From contig CAYSLJ010000009.1 of NCBI GenBank assembly GCA_964431735.1, positions 8,283-72,282 on the forward strand: 64,000 bases of DNA, given 5' to 3'. Below, piece by piece: positions 18,392 to 26,992 of the stretch. Position numbers and translations under genes: made by a program. This stretch comes from CALARM01 sp964431735 (lineage in GTDB: Bacteria > Vulcanimicrobiota > SpSt-956 > JAKJGF01). The notes under the pieces were generated by a model. That model did no database searches, had not been told where the DNA came from, and worked only from the letters and a program-made list of their open reading frames with translations. Position 1 is the stretch's first letter. The number at the start of each line of letters is the position of its first letter.

Positions 18392-21300
18392 GCCTCCAGA
18401 ATATAATTTTGAGGCTTACCTTTTAATTCATATTTAAATGAAAGTAATCCTTCCCTGTCTGTCTTTACATCGAAATTAATATCTCCAAGGGTAACATTAT
18501 AAAGGGTATCTCTTTTTAAACTGGCAATTTCCATATAACCGGCACCAATACCATCCTGAATTACTGCTTTTATTTTATGTTCATCACAGTCCCAGAGGCC
18601 AATATAGTGAGATGCCGATTTCAGATAAACTTTACTCTGTATCTTATCTGTAAGATAAATTTTATGTTCCTCTTTCTCATCTAAAAATATGTAAAGAGAA
18701 TTATTATAATAATTAAATCCAAGAATATTTTCTGACCTTTCTAAATCAGGCCTGAGAGAAGTATTATCAAATCTCACAGTTCTTAAATAACCCATATTCC
18801 TGATAATAAAACCTCCATCGCCTGTTTTTCCCGTCTGAGCATAGTAAAAATCTTTTATAATACGGGAGTACTGGCTTGCAAAGAGAAGGGCCATATGCTT
18901 TGAAAGGCAGTATTCATAAAGCTTCTGAAGAGCTTCAAGACTTTCCCTGTAAATACCACTGTAAAAATGATAATAAATATTTACAGCTCCTATCCTCAGA
19001 GGCTTATCTGTATTTTCTATATGGTCTATCAATTTTATCATACCATTATAATTTCCTGTCCAGGATTTTGTATATATATAATCATTACTGCCTGATGTAT
19101 GAACCTGCAGTCCCTTCCCCTGTTTTATAAGGACAGGACATAAACTGCTGTATGAATCATAATCTTTATCATAAATAGGATCTCCTCCATTTATATTGGC
19201 AAGTCCCAGTTTTTCTGTTTCTAAGAGAAACTCTTCTGTAGGATTACACATGCCGGGCCAGAAGATAATTTTATTCACCTTTCCGGGAGGCACAAGATTC
19301 TGATTGATTAAAGCCGTAGAATATAGTATTTCTGTTTCAGGAGAAGCTTTCTCATAGCTTATTTTATAATTGCCTGTATCTCCTGACATATCTATCTTTA
19401 CATCTCCACTGACTAAATTAAATGGATGGCTATGGCTATGACTGGCAACTTCAATATTATCCAGGGCAAAGATGTGACGGGCCATATCCATAGCAGGATT
19501 ATAATATTTTACACCATATCTTATGATTTCATCTGTTATTACAGAAGAACTTACAGGGAGATTATATTTTTTGAAAATCTCTTCTGTAACTATTTCACCT
19601 GCATATCTTCCCGGTTCATCAGAAGATACATTCATAAGGCCGTCAGCATCTACATGACTGTAAAAAATCCTCTGACCGTTCAGAGTCGTATAATCTAATC
19701 TGGGCATTTCTTCCAGAGCAAGAGCATCCTGAAAAAAATCAAAAGGATTTACAACCCATCTACCGCTTTCCTGATCCAGAATAGCCTGTGCATCATATTG
19801 AAGATTTAGTAATTCTCCATAATTTTCAGGAGAAGCCTGAGTGTTTTGACTGTAGAAGAAATCACCGGAGATTATTCCTCCCCACGGGCCTGTAACTACA
19901 GGAGAAATATTTCCATTTTCAGAATTGTATATATTAAGAAGAATTTTATTCCCTTCTCTGATAGATCTCAGAGGATTCACACCGGCATTATCATCTATAT
20001 TTAAAGGACTTTCAAAACCAAAAAGACCATCTTTTATATAAACTATTTTTCCAGGATGATAAAAGGATTTATATACATCAGGACGGCCCCTGTTAAATAT
20101 ATTTCCACTGTATCCATAGGCACTTACATTCATTTCATTGATTCTGTGAGTTACAAGACTGTTTTTCAGAGCCTTTAAATTTTCTAATATATAAAAATAA
20201 TTTTCATCACATTCCAGTCCCAGCATTGAAAAGACATCTTTTACATGGGAAGAAAAGGTGAATTTTTCAGAATCATAAAAAGCACCGTAATTATCCAGAA
20301 TAATTACTTTTTTACCATTATTTATCTGTTTTAAAAGCCACAGATTATAATTATCTGCACCTTTCATATCAGTGTCTGTAAACCAGGTCATAACTGCCAT
20401 ATAATCCTTCATTGTTTCATCATCAGGTCTATCTGTTTCAATATCCACATAATCACAGACAAGGCCGAGATGATTTAAAATAATATCACAGCAGTCACAG
20501 GCAGAAGATGTTTCAAAATCTATAACTTCACTGCTTTTATAAAGGACAAGCACTTTTCTCGGAAGAGGTAAAGAACATGGCAGACGTTCTTTTTCTATCT
20601 TTTTATTCATAAGAGCTCTCTCTAACTCTTTTTCTTTATCTACAGTAATATTATAAACTTCTGGAGGAATAAATTCATATTCTCTGAGTGCTTCTTCCAG
20701 GAATTTATCCAGTTTAAGTATAAAACTGATTTCCCAGTTATCCTGTCTCTGTCTGTAAATATATCCCTGAAGTGCCATGCCTCCATAAGGTGTTACTACA
20801 ACTACATCACTGTTGCTTCCTTTTCTGTCTTTTCTGCTCAGAGTGAGAAAACTTTTATTTTCAGGCAGACGGGATTTAAAGAGAAAATAATTTTTAAAAT
20901 CTTCCTTTTTAGAAAGCATTTCTTTATTAATACATTCTTCTGATATATAATCACAGTTTATTATATCAGATCTGTCTGTCCACTGCTGTTTCATTACAAG
21001 GCCGAAAGGATAGAAAAAATTATTGATTTCTATTTCACTTAAATATCTTACAATATAATGTGAGTCCTTTTTTATTTTCTCCGTATAGGCACCGAAATCT
21101 CCGAGAATTATAACCTTCTTCCCGGCAGAAACCTGATCTCCAAGCCACTCACAGTATTTTGCTGCATTATACATTTCTGAAGTGCCATACCAGGAAATTA
21201 TGCATCCATATTCTTTCATAACAGAACTGTCAGGTATACCTTTATCTATATCATAATAATCCAGTTCATAACCAAGTTTAAAGAGTTTAACAGAAGCCAG

Positions 21301-22125
21301 TTTTTTTATAAAATTTTCCCTGTCAGACTGTTTTTCAGAACTTTTATAAAGAGCCAGCAATTTTTTAGAAGTAAATTTCTCAGGGTTTTTATATGTGAGA
21401 ACATCGTAGAGAAAATCCTTCCTTTTTAAATGCCATATTATATTTCCTGACGACTCATCTATAGAATAAATATATCCTATCTGAGCCATTCCCCCGTAAG
21501 GAGTTCTTACAACAGCACAATTTTCCCTCCCAGGCTGACTTTTAAGACCTGTGGTAAGATAGCTTTTATTATTTTTATTTATGGATTCAAATAATGCAAA
21601 ATATTCAGGAAAAGGTGAAGGTATAGAATTTACTACAGAGGGATCTCTGTAAAGAACTTCTACATCATCTTTATTGATTTTATCACTGCCTTTAAATTCA
21701 AGTCCCAGTAAAAAAAAGAAATCATTCAGGTCTTCGTTACTAAGCCAGTTAATACCATCATCGGAATGGGCTCCAAAATTTCCAAAAATTACAATTTTCC
21801 TGCCTTCTTTTATCTGTTTTGAAAGCCAGGTGATATATTCTTTCGAGTGAGGATGTATGGCAGTAAAATAAAAGGTTACAACACCTTCATAGTCTTTCAT
21901 TTCATCAGATGACGGCAGAACAGAAAGAGCATCTTTATAGTCTACTTCATAGCCCAGGGCTTTTAATTCTCCTTCAAGATGATATAAAACAGGATTATCT
22001 GAAGCTGTGGCATTTTCATTTGATTTATAAAGGGCAAGTATTTTTTTATTAGCTGCTATGGTGAAGGTGTGGAAAATAAGAAGAAAAAAAATCGTAAATA
22101 TAAAAATTTTATATATCAAAGGCAT
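18376..22125 (-). CDS. PelA-type periplasmic protein: triple Rossmann-like repeats plus polysaccharide deacetylase
   Basis: This is a 1249-residue exported protein (signal peptide at residues 1-25). Three repeats open with KKILALYKSNE (about 27), KKLLALYKSSE (about 250) and RKVLVLYKSSE (about 525). Each continues into 'GRKIVIFGNFGA'-like or 'GKKVIILGDFGA'-like strands, resembling the Rossmann-like middle domain of PelA. A deacetylase domain follows, with YSHVDADG (about 821) and EVASHSHSHPFN (about 898), whose Asp and His pair fit the metal site of PelA/CE18-type deacetylases. A beta-rich tail completes the protein. Its ATG shares one base with the stop of the upstream hydrolase gene. Together the two genes carry the parts that form one PelA polypeptide in Pseudomonas. 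Confidence 0.75.
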   Translation of the reverse strand: MPLIYKIFIFTIFFLLIFHTFTIAANKKILALYKSNENATASDNPVLYHLEGELKALGYEVDYKDALSVLPSSDEMKDYEGVVTFYFTAIHPHSKEYITWLSKQIKEGRKIVIFGNFGAHSDDGINWLSNEDLNDFFFLLGLEFKGSDKINKDDVEVLYRDPSVVNSIPSPFPEYFALFESINKNNKSYLTTGLKSQPGRENCAVVRTPYGGMAQIGYIYSIDESSGNIIWHLKRKDFLYDVLTYKNPEKFTSKKLLALYKSSEKQSDRENFIKKLASVKLFKLGYELDYYDIDKGIPDSSVMKEYGCIISWYGTSEMYNAAKYCEWLGDQVSAGKKVIILGDFGAYTEKIKKDSHYIVRYLSEIEINNFFYPFGLVMKQQWTDRSDIINCDYISEECINKEMLSKKEDFKNYFLFKSRLPENKSFLTLSRKDRKGSNSDVVVVTPYGGMALQGYIYRQRQDNWEISFILKLDKFLEEALREYEFIPPEVYNITVDKEKELERALMNKKIEKERLPCSLPLPRKVLVLYKSSEVIDFETSSACDCCDIILNHLGLVCDYVDIETDRPDDETMKDYMAVMTWFTDTDMKGADNYNLWLLKQINNGKKVIILDNYGAFYDSEKFTFSSHVKDVFSMLGLECDENYFYILENLKALKNSLVTHRINEMNVSAYGYSGNIFNRGRPDVYKSFYHPGKIVYIKDGLFGFESPLNIDDNAGVNPLRSIREGNKILLNIYNSENGNISPVVTGPWGGIISGDFFYSQNTQASPENYGELLNLQYDAQAILDQESGRWVVNPFDFFQDALALEEMPRLDYTTLNGQRIFYSHVDADGLMNVSSDEPGRYAGEIVTEEIFKKYNLPVSSSVITDEIIRYGVKYYNPAMDMARHIFALDNIEVASHSHSHPFNLVSGDVKIDMSGDTGNYKISYEKASPETEILYSTALINQNLVPPGKVNKIIFWPGMCNPTEEFLLETEKLGLANINGGDPIYDKDYDSYSSLCPVLIKQGKGLQVHTSGSNDYIYTKSWTGNYNGMIKLIDHIENTDKPLRIGAVNIYYHFYSGIYRESLEALQKLYEYCLSKHMALLFASQYSRIIKDFYYAQTGKTGDGGFIIRNMGYLRTVRFDNTSLRPDLERSENILGFNYYNNSLYIFLDEKEEHKIYLTDKIQSKVYLKSASHYIGLWDCDEHKIKAVIQDGIGAGYMEIASLKRDTLYNVTLGDINFDVKTDREGLLSFKYELKGKPQNYILEACIKK

Positions 22126-24125
22126 TACTCCTTTATAAAAATTTCCTTTATTTCACAGGGATTACTCTGATTGTTATTATAATCAACAGATGTAACAAAT
22201 ATTTTATAACTATGAGAAATAGAAAGATTATCAATAAACATTTCACATATATGAGAAGGAATTATAAAAGGGAGTCTTATTTTCTGTTCTGAAGGGAAAC
22301 AGTATAACCTGTAACAGGAAAGATCGTCACAGATGACAGGGTTCCAGATAACCTGAAGTTTTTTGTTTTCTTTTTTATATTCTACATAGAGACCTTCAGG
22401 AGAAGGAGGAGGTGTACAGTCTTTCGGACATAGTGCAACCGGATAGGCTACAGGTCCCTCTTGATCTGTTTCCGATAAAGGAGAAACAGAAAAATAATAA
22501 ATCTTTCCATTTACAAGATTATCTATCACAGCTGAATTACCTGTTACAGTCTTTAAAAAATTCAGATTACCGGGACTGTCACCTGAATAAATATTAGATC
22601 TGTTACAGTTATTCTCCCATGTAAGATAAACAGAACTTTCTCTTCCCTCTCCCTCTAAAGAATAAATAATTCCCGGATAAATTCCATCAATTGTATGCAA
22701 AACTGTTTTACTGTAAGGAGTCTGAAGGGAAAAATTTTTCCCGATAAGTTTTACATAAATATAATAATCTGTATCTTTATCAAGACCGAAAGAAGAACAG
22801 ATAATTTCACTGCCATTTAAAATAACATTTTCTTCATAATCAATTTCAATTTTTTGAAGAAGAGATATTTCACTGGAAATACTATCTTTTTCTCCATATC
22901 TTAAATCTATAAAGTAATCTCTTCCCGGAAGCAGATTGTTTTGCCCGTCTATACCGATATAAACAAGAAACCTCCCTTTTTCACTTTCTTCTGCTCTTAC
23001 TTTTTTGATTGAAGGTATTTTATCATCTTCTGTAAAATATTTCTCTACAGGAGGGAAAATCTTCTGTAAATCAGGAGTAGAAATATAATATGAATAATTC
23101 TCATCTCCCAGGAGATTTATACCATTATAAAATATATTATAAAAATCTTTTTGATCCGGATTGAGATAGTCGAGAACAAATAGATGAAAACCGTCTTTTT
23201 TCTTCATATTCGGAATAATATAATTCTTTAATACATTGAAATTTTCCGCTCCATAAGGGCTTTCAAGACCTTTATTTCTGTACCAGTCCCATTCCGAGGC
23301 AAAACTCTCAAACATAATACCATCGATAGAAGGTCTGAATATATGGGCATATTTTTCTAAAAGAAAAAAGCCTCTGTTTCCTATAAGATATTTATCAGGA
23401 AAATCTTCTCTGATTTTTTTCACAAGAAAGGCCATATTCTCCTGAGTCCATCCGTAATTTCCCCAGGGTGAAGCAGTATCAAGAGTATCAAGGAAAAAAC
23501 CGTCTACTCCGAAATCATCTGAAAGTTTTTTCATCTTTTTCTCTATCATATCCTGCCAGAGAGAGTCGCCTGGGTTAACAAAATAACTTCCCCACTTGCC
23601 ATTTTCATCCGGGAGACAGTCATGACCCGGAAAAAATTCAGGCATTCCACCGGGCAGATAGTTAAAAAAACCTTTTTCATTGAAAACATAACTTACATGA
23701 TCGACATATCTGGAAGGATAATCATTTTTAAGATAATGCAATTCTTTATCATAAAATACAGGGCCTTCTTTCTTATTTTCAATATTACCTGCCCCCTGTG
23801 GCACCATCTCATCTTCACCTATTGATACATAGGCTATTACCATTATGTCATCATCTGTTCCTTCAATTCCATCACGGCCATTCTTAATTTTTTTAATCAT
23901 TTCAGGAGTAATATTATCCAGGTCATTTCCTGGATGAAGAATTACAAGATCGAAATCAAAAACTCTGGAAATTGTTTCACAATCCCATTGTCCGTAATAT
24001 ACAAGATATTTTAGAGGATATTTTTTATTATATTTCAAAGAAGTAGCCCCTGCTTTTTCAATGGAGGATATACTAAGAAAAAAGGTAAAAAAAAATAAAA
24101 TCAGAAAAATTTTGCCTGTTATCAT
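22125..24125 (-). CDS. PelA-type GH114/TM1410-like glycoside hydrolase with fibronectin-III-like domains
   Basis: This is a 666-residue exported protein (signal peptide at about residues 1-27). The TIM-barrel hydrolase spans about 35-365: KYLVYYGQWDCETI, VIAYVSIGEDE, GVDGFFLDTLD (about 206) and IDGIMFESFASEW (about 275). The Asp and the two Glu positions correspond to conserved acidic residues of the PelA hydrolase/endo-galactosaminidase family. The C-terminal 300 residues look like two or three fibronectin-III-type beta domains (for example ESSVYLTWENNCNR, YYFSVSPLSETDQEGP). It probably trims GalNAc-rich Pel polymer in the periplasm. It lies 9 bp after the kinase stop and overlaps the deacetylase gene by one base, so the operon is tight. 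Confidence 0.8.
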   Translation of the reverse strand: MITGKIFLILFFFTFFLSISSIEKAGATSLKYNKKYPLKYLVYYGQWDCETISRVFDFDLVILHPGNDLDNITPEMIKKIKNGRDGIEGTDDDIMVIAYVSIGEDEMVPQGAGNIENKKEGPVFYDKELHYLKNDYPSRYVDHVSYVFNEKGFFNYLPGGMPEFFPGHDCLPDENGKWGSYFVNPGDSLWQDMIEKKMKKLSDDFGVDGFFLDTLDTASPWGNYGWTQENMAFLVKKIREDFPDKYLIGNRGFFLLEKYAHIFRPSIDGIMFESFASEWDWYRNKGLESPYGAENFNVLKNYIIPNMKKKDGFHLFVLDYLNPDQKDFYNIFYNGINLLGDENYSYYISTPDLQKIFPPVEKYFTEDDKIPSIKKVRAEESEKGRFLVYIGIDGQNNLLPGRDYFIDLRYGEKDSISSEISLLQKIEIDYEENVILNGSEIICSSFGLDKDTDYYIYVKLIGKNFSLQTPYSKTVLHTIDGIYPGIIYSLEGEGRESSVYLTWENNCNRSNIYSGDSPGNLNFLKTVTGNSAVIDNLVNGKIYYFSVSPLSETDQEGPVAYPVALCPKDCTPPPSPEGLYVEYKKENKKLQVIWNPVICDDLSCYRLYCFPSEQKIRLPFIIPSHICEMFIDNLSISHSYKIFVTSVDYNNNQSNPCEIKEIFIKE

Positions 24126-24134
24126 GCTGTATTA

Positions 24135-26180
24135 TTATCCTCCCTTTTTGGCAAGCCTTATAAGCTTTGTGCCTTTCACGGGGCCTTTTGAACCATCTTT
24201 ATCATCATCGGAAATACCGGGAGGCAGCGTCATTTCTGTATATGTGTGTTTAACGGGAATGGTAAAAGTGAAAGTACTTCCCTTTCCGAATTCACTTTCA
24301 ACCCATATTTTGCCTCTGTGATATTTAATAATCTCTTTACATATAGGAAGCCCGAGACCTGTACCGTCAGGTTTGCCTGTGGCAGTATCTTCTATCTGGC
24401 AGAATTTCAGGAATATTTTTTCATGATTTTCCGGCGCAATTCCTCTTCCGGAATCCTTAACAGATACATATAGACTGCCATCTTTATAATAAGCATTAAG
24501 ATTGATTGACTGATTCTCGTGACAGAATTTTATAGCATTTGACAGTAAATTTGTTATGACCTGAATAATCTTATCTCTGTCTACCATAATCCTGGGGAGA
24601 CCATTTTCTATCTGCAGTTCAACCTGAAGATTTTTCTTACTTATAAGAGAACTGGTAGAATTTACGGCACTCACTATTAATTCTTCTATATCTGCTTCTT
24701 CAGATTTCCATTCCGTTCTGCCTGATTCTATTTTTGAAATATCCAGCACATCATTTATAAGTCTTGTAAGTCTTTCACTTTCATCATTTATTATTGTAAG
24801 AAATTCCTTTTGAGTTTCTTTATCTTCATCATAGGTAAGTAAAATTTCTGCAAAGGATTTTATCGAAGTAAGAGGAGTTCTCAATTCATGTGATACAGTA
24901 CTTATAAATTCGGATTTCATCCTGTCAATTTCTTTTTCATAGGTTATATCCCTCAGGAGAGTCACCTTCCCGAGTTCTTCTTTTTTCTCATTCATCACCC
25001 TTGAAACACTTGCTTTTAATGTTCTGGGTGCTCTCTCAAGTAAAGATGAAAGTTCTATCTCTTCCGAAATTGATTCTTCATCAAGAGGGAGTTTTTTATT
25101 AAAAAGCTCAACGAGATTTTCATTATCTATAACATCTTCCAGTAGCCTGTCCTTCAATTCCTCTGCAGAAACTCTGAAGATTCGCTCAAAGGCAGGATTG
25201 ATGAGTATAACTGTTCCGGAAGAATCTGTAACTACTATGCCGTCTATAATACTGTTTATAATGGCTTCTATCTGATTTTTCGCCTGTATAATAGCCTCTG
25301 TAGATCTTGCAGTTTCTATGGCAGCAGCAGCCTGTCCTGCCAGAATGGAAAGTAATTCAGAATCTTTTTCTTCAAGTGGCTCATCATAATAATCATCTTT
25401 ACCTGCTATTAATGAACCGATAACCTCTCCTTTTACTTTAAGAGGCATTTCTATGAAATTTTTAACATCAAGTGCTTTTATATAAGGATGAAATTCAGGA
25501 GGAACTGAAGCAAGATTATTTACAAGAAGGGGTTCTCCTTTTACTACAGAATAAAGAGTTACACCACTTTCAATCTGCTGTTCGAATTTATTCAGATTTT
25601 TCAAACTGAAGCCGACACCGCGATGAATAAAAAAATCTTTTTCACCGCTTTTAATCAAAATAACAAGACTGCGATTATATCCGAGTTTACTTACAATAGC
25701 TTCACTTATAGTTTTCAAAATACCCTGTAATGTCTGAGCAGAACTTATCCAGGTACCTATCTCATGAAGTGTAAAAAGACCTTTAACTTTTTCATCTAAA
25801 AGCCTGTTAACTTTTGTAAGTTCAAAATCAGTTTTAATAAGAACCTTGGAATTATCTTCCATTTCTTTATAGGTAGCTTCCATTTTTTCCTTTTCCCTTG
25901 CCAGTTTCTCCATATTTTCTTCAAGCTCTTTCTGGACTTTATGCAGTTTTATCTCATAAGTTTCCTTTGTTTTTTGACTGATAAATTTCCCGGCATTACT
26001 GCATAAATAAGTGAAAAGAATAAAAAATATAACAAGAAAAAATGGAATAACATAGGTAAAAGGATAAATAAAATTACCATAAAGGAAATATAACACTCCT
26101 ACCAGAATTACAAAAATAAAAAAGACTATCCAGAGGCCTAATACTGGTTGAAATACTGTCAATTTTTCTGTTTTATTCAT
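24135..26180 (-). CDS. Membrane sensor histidine kinase (GAF, PAS, HisKA, HATPase)
   Basis: About 681 residues. Two hydrophobic segments near the N-terminus (about 12-70) are followed by a long coiled coil (about 80-135), a GAF domain (about 135-290), a PAS domain (NSIIDGIVVTDSSGTVILIN onward, about 305-410), HisKA with FISTVSHELRTPL (His about 430) and a HATPase domain with NLLSNAIKF, DSGRGI and GTGLGLPICK. All catalytic boxes are intact. I start at the ATG at 26180, which has AGGGTG 6 nt upstream; the frame opens at 26222. It is followed within 9 bp by the hydrolase gene and preceded by a receiver protein, so it heads the pel series as a likely controller. Confidence 0.9.
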   Translation of the reverse strand: MNKTEKLTVFQPVLGLWIVFFIFVILVGVLYFLYGNFIYPFTYVIPFFLVIFFILFTYLCSNAGKFISQKTKETYEIKLHKVQKELEENMEKLAREKEKMEATYKEMEDNSKVLIKTDFELTKVNRLLDEKVKGLFTLHEIGTWISSAQTLQGILKTISEAIVSKLGYNRSLVILIKSGEKDFFIHRGVGFSLKNLNKFEQQIESGVTLYSVVKGEPLLVNNLASVPPEFHPYIKALDVKNFIEMPLKVKGEVIGSLIAGKDDYYDEPLEEKDSELLSILAGQAAAAIETARSTEAIIQAKNQIEAIINSIIDGIVVTDSSGTVILINPAFERIFRVSAEELKDRLLEDVIDNENLVELFNKKLPLDEESISEEIELSSLLERAPRTLKASVSRVMNEKKEELGKVTLLRDITYEKEIDRMKSEFISTVSHELRTPLTSIKSFAEILLTYDEDKETQKEFLTIINDESERLTRLINDVLDISKIESGRTEWKSEEADIEELIVSAVNSTSSLISKKNLQVELQIENGLPRIMVDRDKIIQVITNLLSNAIKFCHENQSINLNAYYKDGSLYVSVKDSGRGIAPENHEKIFLKFCQIEDTATGKPDGTGLGLPICKEIIKYHRGKIWVESEFGKGSTFTFTIPVKHTYTEMTLPPGISDDDKDGSKGPVKGTKLIRLAKKGG

Positions 26181-26242
26181 AAAAGCACCCTGTAATATAA
26201 TAATGCATGATATGTAATACAAATAAAATGTAATATATCATG

Positions 26243-26620
26243 CTACTTTTTACCGCTGAAGATTTCTTCCAACCTCTGAAGCATTTTAACAGGACTGAAA
26301 GGTTTTGTCAGATATTCATTGGCTCCTGCCTGCAGGCCTTTTTCTTTATCCACATCCTGACTTTTAGCTGTAAGCATAATAATATAAAGATCTTTAAATT
26401 CCTGATACTTGCGTATTTCCAGGCACACATCATAACCATTTTTTTTAGGCATCATTACATCAAGAAGAACCAGATCAGGCCTGTAAGACTTTATCTTATC
26501 CAGAGCATCGTCACCGTTATTTGCACAGAGAACATTATACCCTTTCTTCTCCAGTACGAAACTGAGAGATTTTATAATATAGGGTTCATCATCTACTAAA
26601 AGAATTTTCTTGGTAAGCAT
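26243..26620 (-). CDS. Single-domain response regulator, probable partner of the pel-locus kinase
   Basis: A 125-residue receiver domain. ILLVDDEP gives the acidic pair, the phospho-acceptor is in LVLLDVMMPKKNG, the Thr in IIMLTAKS and the Lys in LTKPFSPVK. There is no output domain. It lies immediately upstream of the histidine kinase on the same strand (about 60 bp), the first gene of the pel series. With the receiver at 15853, the locus has two such proteins and one kinase. No clear ribosome binding site precedes its ATG. Confidence 0.88.
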   Translation of the reverse strand: MLTKKILLVDDEPYIIKSLSFVLEKKGYNVLCANNGDDALDKIKSYRPDLVLLDVMMPKKNGYDVCLEIRKYQEFKDLYIIMLTAKSQDVDKEKGLQAGANEYLTKPFSPVKMLQRLEEIFSGKK

Positions 26621-26987
26621 ATTTCTGATTTACCATATATATATTAGCTATCAGCTATCAGGTTATAGTGAGTCGTGAGTAGTGAGTACCCGGCTCTGTC
26701 ACATATCACAATTCGTAACGCGTGACGCGTGGAATGTTTTAAAATCTGTTGATGCTGATAGCTGAATGCTTACTGGAAATCTTTATTTCTTATCTATTCT
26801 ATCAGTTAAAGAAATATCCTGCTTTTCTTTTATTGTGTGTCTATAAATTTATATGACGATCGTCACGCGTGACGGGTGGGGTCGTGATGCGTGATGCGTA
26901 TTTAATCTTCAGGGCGTTTAATAAAACGCCCCTACGACTCACCCTTCACTTTTCACCCTTCACTTTTCACTTCTCACCACGCACCAC
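26621..26987. other. Intergenic region with heptamer blocks between TPR gene and pel operon
   Basis: It contains one small block at 26667-26731 (GTGAGTC/GTGAGTA units, then GTAACGC and GTGACGC) and the larger cassette described separately at 26859. GCTGAATGCTTACT at about 26760 recurs at about 44537. The promoter of the pel operon probably lies in the AT-rich stretch between the two blocks, but I see no convincing hexamer pair. Confidence 0.4.
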
Positions 26988-26992
26988 TCACT
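26859..26992 (-). repeat. Composite heptamer cassette (after the 890-aa TPR gene)
   Basis: On the minus strand GTGAGTG and further GTGANNN units begin in the stop of the TPR gene. They are followed by GGGGCGTTTTATTAAACGCCC, then GCATCAC units, then ACCCCACCCGTCACGC and a short palindrome. Order and hairpin are the same as between pelF and pelG. Confidence 0.75.
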
